A stretch of DNA of 11,835 nucleotides from Candolleomyces eurysporus (lineage: Eukaryota; Basidiomycota; Agaricomycetes; Agaricales; Psathyrellaceae), in contig JANBPK010000489.1 of the NCBI GenBank assembly GCA_027579435.1, forward strand, positions 1 through 11,835, written 5' to 3'. The position numbers and the translations under genes were made by a program. Position 1 is the first letter of the stretch. Every line of letters begins with the position of its first letter. Below are positions 1-8,713 of the stretch, piece by piece. Below the pieces are notes generated by a model that saw only the letters and a list, made by a program, of their open reading frames with translations, ran no database searches and had not been told where the DNA came from.

Positions 1-1248
1 CTTAAGACGACCCAAACATTACGAAACATATGTGCGCTGGCAACGATAATGAGGCCGATTCGTCAAGGAGTATTCGTACGTTTCAAGCGCCTGACACGGT
101 GATGCATAAATTTAGTCTCTTGGCTCGTACGTAGTAGCCCGGGGTTTCCAACCTATTCGCTTCCCTATACCCCAAAGCGGAAGCCTACCTTCCAAAATGG
201 TGTTGATGCAAACGAGATGATGGCGGCTCCCGATAAACATACGTGACAAAGCCTTTTGCCTTGCTTTGTGGGCGTAGCGACGGGTCTTTCGGGTCGAGGT
301 CGAGGTCGTAATCATAACGTGTTCGAAGCACGGAGACGTCGACGATGAGTAACCGGATAAGCGAGAGTGCGGAGAGCGTAGAAGCAGGTCTATTGGCCCT
401 GGCATACGGACATGAAAGGAGGAATCCACTCGCCAACATATGGGCAAGATCATTTTCGGACTCGGAATTGTGGTGTTGGACATCAGCGAGGACTGTTCAT
501 GCTAGCGGAGAGACATCGTTAGCTTGCAGCTGTGGGCTGCGGTGGACAGGTGAAAAAAAAATTACCGGAAGATAAGCGCTAGTGTGTATGTCTCCAGGGT
601 CCCTCAGTTTGTATGTATCTGCATGCTGTAAGGCACAGAATTTCGACCGCTTCCTTATTCGAGGTCAGGGAGAACCAGAGGAAATCCTGAGGAAAAGAGT
701 ATGAAACGCGTCAATAAACAGGACTCGAGAGGCCAGCATTTAAAATGGCGCTCGGATTTCAGATACATAGGTATGTCCCAGCTGCGTCTGCTCAGGATGT
801 ATCGATGGATTCTATGGGAGAAGAATTCCAGGAGTACAGGTCCTTGGGACTCATGGTGTGCTGGATGAGCTGTTGAGCTTTGGACCTCGGACTCGTATAT
901 ATTCATTTCTCTTTCTATCTCTTCTTGATGCTTGCCTGTACTTCCGATCACGTTTCTTCTTTCGATGTTGTTGCAATATCACACACACACTCTGGCGCTT
1001 ACCTTCGCCCAGTTCATTCAACGCTTTGGCGATCAACTCAGAGACATGACATTGTACATTCACACTCTCACTCCGCTTTCCCCGTAATCTTTGGGTATCC
1101 GAATACGGTCTAAGCCTCTATTGGTGGCCAGCTTGCGAAGCGACGGAAGGACGAGGAGAAGGACAAAATCGCTCGGGATGTTATATGGAACGGGGTATAC
1201 GTTAAGGTGCAGAGATGTTGATCCACAATGCTATGGTTCATCGACACA
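1..1248. other. No supportable gene; unassigned sequence
   Basis: This stretch lies downstream of the stop of the Crinkler-like gene. Both strands carry only short open frames (up to about 120 codons), several of them mutually overlapping, with no recognisable domain and no convincing splice pair. The most protein-like piece is a minus-strand frame around 185-439, with a patch rich in Asp, Leu and Tyr, but I could not extend it by splicing. A short CA run lies at 980-990. The 3' UTR of the Crinkler-like gene is expected just left of 1249, but I see no clear polyadenylation signal. Confidence 0.5.
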
Positions 1249-3895
1249 TCAGCTAGCACGATATGTCTTCGCCTTCTTCGCAAGTGGCGCCGGAGTACTG
1301 CAATCGTCACTATGTTTTCGTCGATGACCCATGGTCGTCCCGCCGAGTTCCACATCCTTTGCACCTCCGGAGTCAACTTGGAGGGTTTGGGGAGCGCACC
1401 ATTCAACGAGCGATGGTCGCTCGCTAGGGTCCGTCGCCATCAGCTGCTCCGCAAGGGTCGAGAAACCGTTCACAGGTTCATATTTGAGAAATGTCCGAAG
1501 AATGCGTCCACATGCCCACCGATCAGCCTTGATAGCGCTATACCTTTGCTTTGGGCCACCGTCATCACCCATCTCAGGCGCCGTCCAGCCGGGGGTACCA
1601 CAGTAACCTTCAATCTCTTGGTCCTCGTCCTTGACTCGCACCGCAATGTCAAAGTCGATTATCTTCAGCTGCCTAGTTTCGGTGTCGTAGAGAAGATTAT
1701 CCAGTTTCAGGTCCAGGTGGGCGACTCCGTTCGCGTGGAGGTAGGCAACACCGTTGACTAGGCTTTGACAGGGCTGCTTGATCTTTCCGTCGCGCAAAGA
1801 CTCTTGGTAAATGCGACTGAGTACGGGGAAGATAAGATAGGTCGCAGTGCCAACAGCAAAATGAGCGACCAGGGCGATGATGTATGGGGATACGGACGGC
1901 CTGGCTTGGAGGAATTCCAGAATTTCGAGCTCCTGCGACGAGGACTTACGAACTCGCTTTGCNAATTAGGGGCGCCTTTTTATTGACGTCCGATCGTTCA
2001 TAAACAGTCCGGATCTTGGATTGCGGCGGCTGCAGGAAAAGCGTTGAGATGGAGCGCAGGGGAAACAAGACACCTTCGTACCGGGTCCAATTCTTCCCAT
2101 ACCCCGCCTGAGTTGTCTTTAAAGACTTGAGGTTCCACCTCGTATCCCGCCGCTTCGAGCTGCTCAGCAAATTCGTCCCTACCATCTCCGGTTTTTCGTC
2201 GCTGGGAGGGTGGCCCTTGCTCTCTGAATCCACCTTCCGGCTGGTTGCGGCTGGGCTTGGTGGTCCACGCACTGACTCCCGGTTTTTTCGCAGCAGCATT
2301 TAAATCGGCCTTGAGAGTCGATACCTTGTTCGATGCGTCCGCCACATCCTCCTCCAACTCTGTTGCCACCCAAGATGCAAGATTATAAAGTTCGCGGAGG
2401 AACCCGAGGAGTTCCGTCTTGGCGTTTAGGTTGAAATTTCGAGGTTCCGTGTATTTGACCTAGAGCGGGTTAGTATTTACATTCGGTGAAGGTACGCCAC
2501 GCACTTTGTCGTCGTTCTGATCCTGATAGACGATCATTTGTTCCGCTTTTCCAAACTTGTCGATGTATGCTACCACCAGAAGGAAGTCCTTCTTCTCCTG
2601 ATACTTTTCAATGTGTGTGTTGGCGAATCGAAGAAGGCTCCCTGCTTGAAGCATCATGCGAAATTTATCTTCCGTGCTGTATGGGTGCGATTGGACTTTC
2701 ACGATGAACCGGGGTAAAAGCCCACTTGCGAAGAGGAAATCACTTTTAGGATGATAAGAGTAAAGTGTTTGCGCAACTTGGATAAAAATTGGGAACGACC
2801 AACTGTAATCACTACTAAATAGAGCGCATCAACTCGTGGAACCTGCAGATCGAGAAGACAAGCACTCACAATTTGAACTCGAAATCAGGATGCCCCCTCA
2901 AGCTGAATGCAAACGGAAAGAAGATGGCGGCATTCGCGAAGTCTTCGCTATAACGATCCTTTGGAATTGATGCCCATGCTTTCGTTATGGAAAAATCGTA
3001 GGCCAACACTTGCTGGGTATGGAGCATCTCTGTGACACTGCAAGTGTACCTGTCGCGGTCAGCTCCGACATTTATTTCAGGAGTCGACACGGTGCTGTCT
3101 TTAGGTTCCAAGAGGGCGTTGGGAGGATCAGGCGGAGCGCTGTTGTTAGAATCCGAGAACGCGTTGTAAGACACCGATGCCTTAGGCTTCGGCAGAGCGA
3201 CAATTTTTTTTTGCTTCAAACTCGTTTCAGTGATGAAGGAAATTGCTCGGGGAGAGAAAGTACGGACCACGTTCATAGAAAGCCCTGCTCGCTTCGTCCT
3301 CATTAAAGCGACGAGGACGTTGGAGCAGCTTCTGGAAATCTTGAATTCGGGTCTTCGGGCTCTGCTCTTTGAAAATCCGACTCAATTTCAGGTCCTCGGT
3401 GGTGATGGTGCCTTTTCGATGCGCGGACATGATCATGTTGTGGTATTCTTGGGGTACGGGCAAGAGATGGAGTTCCAAGTCATACCCGCCTTGCGCTGAA
3501 GATGTAAAACATCAAAGAGGAGACGGTGTCAAGGAGAGAGCACTTACGCTGGGGGTCTGGACGACCGATTTGGACGACGAGTACCTCATTGCCTATCTTC
3601 AAATCTCCTATTTTCGCAAGGGAGCTGAGCACTTTAANTTTTTTTGCATTCGTATATTTCTTCGACCTTTGCTTGCAATTCATCTTCCTCGACCATGAGA
3701 GCGGACGAATCCGTGGGTCTCAACACCACAAGGTCGAGAGCACCAACGTGCAGGAGGTNGGGGGGCAGCTGCTTCCTTGACGCGATTCTTTAGGCCCATA
3801 ATGGTGGCTCGATCTTCGATCTGAACTTCGAAGTAGCTTCCAAGTAGGTGTCTGTTGTGGTCGACGAGAACGCAGACTACGTTCATGAGGGGCAT
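1249..3895 (-). CDS. Crinkler (CRN)-like protein: ubiquitin-like header, REase-like middle, C-terminal kinase
   Basis: Six exons are proposed on the minus strand: 3895-3548, 3495-3264, 3220-2870, 2742-2505, 2459-2082 and 2029-1249. They give about 774 aa once the N characters at 3759, 3638 and 1963 are skipped. Introns are 52, 43, 127, 45 and 52 nt. The 43-nt (3221-3263) and 127-nt (2743-2869) introns are the least certain. Residues about 1-110 resemble the ubiquitin-like header of fungal CRN proteins (NVVCVLVD start, LHVGALDLVVLRP). Residues about 290-430 contain PRFIVKVQSHP and FLRELYNLAS, like the endonuclease-like middle of CRN kinases, followed by a helical linker. The kinase begins near 516: Lys539 in LIAKRV, catalytic loop HLDLKLDN near 619-626, DFD near 640-642, GTPGWTAPE ending near 667, and DRWACG. 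No glycine-rich loop is visible. The C-terminal tail has basic clusters (HRRKH, KKAK) that may be a nuclear signal. Met codons at 3958 or 3886 are alternative starts. Fungal CRN-type kinases are thought to act as nuclear effectors or in self/non-self conflict; the role here is inferred. Confidence 0.78.
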
Positions 3896-4244
3896 GGTGG
3901 AAGGGGTCAAAGAGACAGGTCGAATTGATGATGGGACTGCCAAATGCGGAACCGCCACCCATTCGGAGGCGCATTGTGAGGCAACTTCTCGTTCGTTGTT
4001 CGCTCTTCACTACATCCAGTGGCCAACTGTAGATCCTTTGGATCGACTGCTTGAGACTGTAACCAGATATGACCCACTAGCCCAAAGCCGCTAATCGAGA
4101 TTTCAATGGACGAACCAGTCACTGGCAGTTGTAGCCGGCACTTGGTTGCTACCCTCGTCGGTCATCCGATGGCAAAGTGTCATGTCGTGGTCGCTGTATT
4201 ATGAACTAACTGTTCTCTAACTTCAACCTCACTCGTCATCAGCA
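3896..4244. promoter_or_regulatory. Upstream region of the Crinkler-like gene
   Basis: This gap lies between the CRN-like start and the next plus-strand open frame. If the CRN start is 3895, its promoter must lie here. I see no clear TATA box or repeated operator-like motif. The minus frame stays open up to an alternative ATG at 3958, so the first 60 bases could be coding. Confidence 0.3.
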
Positions 4245-4721
4245 ATGACACGTCCTCAAAAAACGGTAGTCCCGGCAACATGTCATCCTTTCAGGCAGAG
4301 GTTTTCCTCAGTCAGACTATGTCCTCCCATCCTCACCCCTAACTACACATGTGGACGCACTCAGGATTATGCGCCAGCCTTCATTTGGTCATGCTCTACT
4401 ACCTGCGACATGGAATCTGCCTTCCTTGTTGGCATCAAACCTGTGCCGCCGGTGCCTCCAGCGAGCACCAATATTGGTCGCCTGCTAGAGGAGACAATGG
4501 AAGCCATTTGGTCTGACGAGGAAGCCTCATGTGCGTATTGTGGGCCATTCCACATGCTTGGTGCCCCTCTCAATGCCTATGTTTCGGTAGAGAAGTTGAG
4601 GCACGGGAGAAACGGCTATATATATGTGTGTGTGATTGCAAGATCGTATGATGCTGTGGATGTCATTTCCGTCAACGGAGTGCTTCATGACACGTTCTCC
4701 TCGGGGCAATTGCTTGCATGA
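4245..4721 (+). CDS. Hypothetical protein, weak ORF
   Basis: This single open frame of 158 codons runs from ATG to a TGA. I do not recognise it. The product would contain a proline-rich patch (PVPPVPPAS), an acidic stretch and one CAYC pair, with no signal peptide or membrane helix. Several GT...AG pairs inside could be introns, for example a donor near 4530, so the true gene, if there is one, may differ. Length alone is the main support. A TA/TG dinucleotide run at 4617-4634 falls inside the frame, which counts slightly against coding. No copy of it is seen elsewhere in the window. Confidence 0.2.
   Translation: MTRPQKTVVPATCHPFRQRFSSVRLCPPILTPNYTCGRTQDYAPAFIWSCSTTCDMESAFLVGIKPVPPVPPASTNIGRLLEETMEAIWSDEEASCAYCGPFHMLGAPLNAYVSVEKLRHGRNGYIYVCVIARSYDAVDVISVNGVLHDTFSSGQLLA
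4617..4634. repeat. Short TA/TG dinucleotide run
   Basis: An alternating purine-pyrimidine stretch: about four TA units followed by about five TG units. It is a small microsatellite-like tract inside the weak ORF at 4245-4721. Confidence 0.8.
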
Positions 4722-5084
4722 ATATACACGCACTGGCATCCCAGACAGGACCCTGGCTCCATATCTTCTGTCCGATAGCGTAATTAGAACTGCATGCTAG
4801 TACGAGGTGGGAACCAGGTCCTTGAAGGACGGTCTGGAGCCGGCATCCCTAGTAGGCCTACTGGGTCATTTATGAGCAATCCTTTGACTCAGACACGCAC
4901 CTTGCTCTCTGGTACCAGTGTATGCAAAGATTAGAGGAAAGGGATCATGGAAGCTCGTCCACGACTCTTCCAGAAGTTCCGATCTGCCTCCATTGGAGTT
5001 TATGGTGCCCGCCACATCGCAAGATTTTATATAATTATTCAATGAATGAGGAATTAAACAAAGCCGGAGCTAAGTGGGACACCT
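4722..5084. other. Intergenic, no gene seen
   Basis: No supported gene. It holds a compact imperfect inverted repeat at 4813-4837 (core GTCCTT-G-AAGGAC) and a 12-bp perfect palindrome, AGTAGGCCTACT, near 4845-4860. The plus-strand frame at 4922-5119 (65 codons) has no recognisable features and runs into the duplicated unit. The left edge of tandem unit A is near 5085. Confidence 0.45.
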
Positions 5085-5298
5085 CTAGGCATGCAAGCTC
5101 TCTGCATATCCAACGCTGAGGCATTTCAACGCTCTCTTGGCAGCAACTCGTCTTGCAGCACTTGGTGTGTCTCCGGATCCTAAAATCAGGCGCCTGGTCT
5201 GGCCATTAAAACACTTCATAGTTGACTACTAGCGCCACGAAATCGTCAGTATCTGATACCAAAGCCTCGAACAACCTTTCTCTTTCCTCCTCGGCTGT
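5085..5298 (-). pseudogene. Decayed dsRBD-encoding 3' end of copy A
   Basis: This matches the last part of exon 4, intron 4 and exon 5 of the intact copy B. Residue-level traces remain, such as GSGDTPSAA followed by AAKRALKCLS, against GSGDTPNAAKHDAAQKALEYL in copy B. The frame is broken: indels in the exon-4 part move it into the TAA that ends copy A, and an extra base before the TTTTAATGG stretch shifts exon 5. Intron 4 is cut to 27 nt (5225-5251). It keeps the branch-like CTGAC and a terminal TAG but has lost the first 32 nt, including the GT donor. The putative RNA-binding end is therefore probably not made from this copy. Confidence 0.75.
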
Positions 5299-6591
5299 TT
5301 AACCCCTAGATCTTTGACTTCGAGGGTGGCCAAATTCCCGCAGAATAGTCAGAGGACGTTCGAGTTCCGTTCTGGGATTGTATTTGTCTTGATACACCGT
5401 GGGGAGCCGCTCAGCAGAGGCGCCGTGCTGAGATGTTGAGTTTGAGTTGTAGGCTGTGTCATTATCCGATGAACGAGATCCTAAGACGGATTGAGCAAAT
5501 GCAGGAAGCGAAGATGTAGTCTTTAAGTTACCATGCTGAGAGGAAAGTGAATGAGATGGAGAATGCGCAAGCGATGAAGCGTAACTGCGACTAATTGGCA
5601 TAACTGGAATACGTCCGCCTTCCCGAGATTGATGATCGTCTGCTGGACTTGAGGGACTAAGGATACCGTCTCCATCACTGGAGACGGTGGTATGCCCGCC
5701 AGCCCGAGTAATGTTGCTCTGGACAGATTTCCGCTCATGCTCTGTTCCACGGGTTTGCACCGTCTCCGACAACTCATTGTCAGAACTGTAGCCTCCAAGG
5801 GAATCTCCAGTGCCGAAAAGATACAATCAGCGTCAGCGAAGGAATACACAGATAAGACAACAAAGATTATAGCCCAGTAACTACTCACTGCCGCTGCTGC
5901 TCCTTTTTGCCGTGACCGTACGTCCACCTTTCCGAGATTGGGGATCTTCTCCTGAGTTTGAGTGAATGAGTGCAACATCTTCAGCGTTCGAGGTGTGATA
6001 ACGCTCACCATTATCGGCACTCTGGACGGTTTCTACAGAACCCTGCTCTTGGTTTGTTGCAACGATTTGTGGCGTCATCCGTGGCGTCTCCAGCAACTGG
6101 TCATCGGCATCGTTGCCTCCATGGATACCTCCAGTGTAGGTAAGGTTCACGCAGCATTAATTGGTCATACATACTACATGGTGGGAGACAAAATATTACT
6201 CACTGTACGATGGTATCCCCGGTGTTTGCGGCGTCTCCGAGATGGGGTCGCCGTGAGCGTGGCCTTCATGACGACCACCAATTCCTTCCTTCACCACTGT
6301 TGGAATGTAACACTGGATACCCGTAGGCGACGGAGGGGTAGCACTGGCAGGGTCACAATAGTCCGCGAAGAAATCACCGTTGCAGATGAATCCTTGATTA
6401 CCCTCTTGATGATAAATTGTCGAATTATTCACGGAATAGTCGTTTGTCGTGTAGTAATTGGTCGATTGGTCGTTCACTAATAAGTGAGATCTCTCGTTGT
6501 TTCGAATCGAGTCGCTGGAGCTGGTGGAGTCGGCTGAATCCGTTGATCTGGGTGTCCACCACCAGGATCTCAAGCAAAGGGAACACCACAT
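5299..6591 (-). CDS. Copy A of the tandem gene pair, C-terminally truncated (dsRBD lost)
   Basis: Four exons are proposed: 6591-6204, 6128-5889, 5804-5532 and 5480-5299. They join in frame to 360 aa. Introns are 75, 84 and 51 nt. Donors are GTGAGT, GTGAGT and GTAACT; acceptors are GAG, GAG and TAG; all are phase 1. Exon 1 starts MWCSLCLR followed by a WWWTPRSTDS segment also present in copy B. It continues with an Asn/Ser/Thr/Tyr-rich stretch, a YHQEGNQG motif and a His-rich GRHEGHAH segment. Exons 2 and 3 resemble each other. The rest is Ser/Gly/Asp-rich and probably disordered. No signal peptide or enzyme motif is visible. Copy B encodes 449 aa; this copy ends at a TAA inside exon 4, before the dsRBD-like domain. 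It could be a functional dsRBD-less paralogue or a decaying pseudogene. Confidence 0.55.
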
Positions 6592-7040
6592 GAGGGTTCG
6601 GTGGATGAGGTAGTTTAGAAGGCGCCGAAAACACGTTGTGCGAGGCTGTTTAAGGTGTGTTTTGTGTTTGTTGATGGCTGTGCGCGCCAGGCAGGCGCTT
6701 CAAGTTGATTCTCGTTCGCTTGAGCCGCTGAAGCCGTCCTCACAAGAGGTTCAGCATACAAAAGTCCTTCTGGGCAGTGATGGACTCTGGCCGTACTACT
6801 TTATGGGGGAAAATTAAAAGCCAACCCAGCCGGCAATCTAGCCATGTTGAAAAGTCAGTGCTCTGCCCACCCCTTTTCTCAACGATGAGCAAGTTGAATT
6901 GGATGGCGTAATCACTATTTGTAGGTTTCGTCGCTCTTCCCCTCTTCGTGCTCACTGTCTGGCTTCTTATCTTCACTTTCGGTGATTCTGCAGGCAGAAG
7001 TACGGGGCTACAGACATCAATACTGATATATATCCTATCT
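6592..7040 (-). promoter_or_regulatory. Upstream block of copy A, conserved with copy B
   Basis: This sequence upstream of the copy A start is recognisably related to 8714-9200. Shared stretches include TGTGCGAGGCTGT, TTTGTTGATGGCTGT, a block ending near CTCTGCCCACCC, and a TTCACTTTCGGTGATTCTGCA-like segment. It presumably contains the promoter. On the plus strand both copies also read a similar peptide, FTFGDSA(G/S)RS(T/S)GL, so part of it may be a coding remnant rather than regulatory sequence. I see no clean TATA box. Confidence 0.45.
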
Positions 7041-7091
7041 GCCGTTTCGGTCTTTACTCATACTCCCATCGTCGGCCTTCCCCTACTAGTC

Positions 7092-8713
7092 TCAATAGGG
7101 CCGCACAACCTCTGGAAACTCAGCACTAAGGTATTCCAATGCCTTCTGGGCCGCATCGTGTTTTGCAGCATTTGGTGTATCTCCAGATCCTGAACCCACA
7201 TCCCTGGTTTGGCCATTAACCGCTTCAGAGTTGACTGATAGCGCGAAGAAATTGTCAGTTTGCATACAGCACGATGAACAGATGCGGCCCTACCTGATGC
7301 CACAGCCTTGAACAACCTCCCTCTTCCCTCCGAGTGTTTGGACTCGAGAACTCGGAATTCGAGGGTGGCCAAATCTCCAAACAGAGTGGACAGGAGCTGA
7401 TGGAGTTCCACCACGGGAGGATTCGTGGACAACCGCTCCTTAGGGAAGTCGTGCCGAGATTTTGGCTTTGAGTTGTATGCTGTGTTGTAATCCGGGGAAC
7501 GAGATCCTAAAATGGAGTGAGTAAATGCTAGAAGCGAAAAATTTACTCTTCAAGTTACCATCCCGAGAAGAATGTGAATGAGACGGTGAATGAGATGGAG
7601 AATTCGCACGCGATGAAGCGTAGTTGGGGCTAATTGGCATAACTGGAATACGTCCACCTTCCTGAGATCGATGATCGTTTGCTGGACTTGAGGGACCAAG
7701 CACACCATCTCCATCATTGAAGACGGCAGTACTGGTATGCTCGCCAGCTCGAGTAGTGTTGCTCTGGACCCGTTTTTTCTCGTGCTCTGTTCCAAGGGTT
7801 CCCACCGTCTCCGACAGCCTATTGTCGACATCGTCGCTTCCTTGAGAATCTCCAGTGCCAAAAACATACAATCAGTACCAGTGACAAAGTGTATAGATAG
7901 AACGACAGAAGGACAATAGCCTAGTAGCTACTCACCACCGCTGCTGCTCTTATTTGGCGTGACACGCTCGCCTTTCCAAGTTTGGGGATCATTCACTGAA
8001 ATTGAGGGAATCGATATCAATGCACCATCTTCATTGTTGGAGGCGCCAGTATGCTCTCCAGTATCGGCGCCCTGGACGATTTCCCCAGAGGCCTGCTCTT
8101 GGTCTGTTCTGATGGTTTGTGGCGTCTCTTGTGGCGTCTCCAGCGACTGATCATCGAAATCGTAGCCTGCACGGACACCTCGAGTGTGGGGAAAGTTGAA
8201 GGAGCGTCAATTAGTTATGCATACTACACAGTGAGAGTAAAGACATGAATCACTGTACGGTGGTGTCCTAGGTGTTTGCGGCGTCTCCGAGATGGGATCA
8301 CTGTGAGCGTGGCCTCCATGAGGACCTTCAGTTTCCTCATTCACAGCTGCTGTAGCATGGCACTGGATACCCGTGGGATCACTATGAGCGTGGCCCTCAT
8401 GACGACCTCCAGTTTCTTCATCCACACCCGCTGGAACATAGCACTGGATATCCGTAGGGGAAGGGGTAGCAGTGTCAAGATAGTCCCCAAAGAAGTCACC
8501 GTTGAATATGACTCCTTGATTACCCTCTTGATGATAGGTTGTCGAATTATCCACAGAGTGATCGTTAATCGTGGTGTAGTTTGTGATTGATTGGCCGTTT
8601 ATCAAGGGAGATCTGTCGTTACTTTGACTCGAGCCGCTGGGGTTGGTGGAGTCAGATGAATCCGTTGATCTGGGTGTCCACCACCAGAATCTAAAGCAAA
8701 GGGAGTGCCACAT
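7092..8713 (-). CDS. Copy B: intact low-complexity protein with C-terminal double-stranded RNA-binding-like domain
   Basis: Five exons are proposed: 8713-8254, 8178-7936, 7849-7559, 7506-7294 and 7234-7092. They total 1350 nt, in frame throughout, and encode 449 aa. Introns are 75, 86, 52 and 59 nt, all phase 1. The last has donor GTAGGG, a CTGAC branch motif and a TATCAG acceptor. Residues 1-360 are Ser/Thr/Asn/Gly-rich: a WWWTPRSTDS segment, YHQEGNQG, two His-rich 27-aa repeats in exon 1, two similar units in exons 2 and 3, and a SPSHSPSHSHSS run. Residues about 363-443 fit a dsRBD: helix 1 VELHQLLSTLFG, strand FKAVASVN, then GSGSGDTPNAAKHDAAQKAL with the typical Gly-x-Gly, Ala-Lys and Ala-Ala-x-x-Ala-Leu pattern. 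The usual double Lys before AxxAA is weak (TPN), so RNA affinity may be reduced. Function is unknown; dsRNA binding is inferred from the fold pattern only. Confidence 0.68.
8295..8456 (-). repeat. In-frame 81-bp direct repeat in exon 1 of copy B
   Basis: Two adjacent 81-bp units, 8295-8375 and 8376-8456, each encode 27 residues around a GxHxGHAHSDP core preceded by a TGIQC motif. They differ at several positions. Copy A has a single equivalent at about 6245-6325. Because 81 is a multiple of three, the repeat extends the protein without breaking the frame. Confidence 0.85.

Larger units (their letters stand above)
5085..7040 (-). repeat. Tandem duplication unit A (about 2 kb)
   Basis: This unit aligns along its whole length with 7092-9200. 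Matching landmarks, in minus-strand gene order, are the upstream block, exon 1 (starts 6591 and 8713), exon 2, exon 3, exon 4 and the dsRBD exon. Intron positions and phases also match. The offset is about 2.0-2.1 kb. The copies are clearly diverged, by eye roughly three quarters to four fifths identical with many small indels, so the duplication is not recent. Confidence 0.88.

Noticed and set aside
977..991. CA repeat as a notable microsatellite
   Set aside because: Only about five units; too short to carry meaning.
1228..1761. Plus-strand open frame of 177 codons
   Set aside because: It lies antisense to the kinase catalytic core, whose motifs are clear on the minus strand; it is a shadow frame.
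3201..3211. Nine-T run as a transcription terminator or frameshift site
   Set aside because: It lies inside an exon of the CRN-like gene that reads through correctly (QKKIVALPKP), so no error or signal is needed.
5962..6480. Plus-strand open frame of 172 codons (and the related one at 8276-8590)
   Set aside because: Antisense to exons 1-2 of the duplicated genes. Its conservation between copies follows from the duplication.
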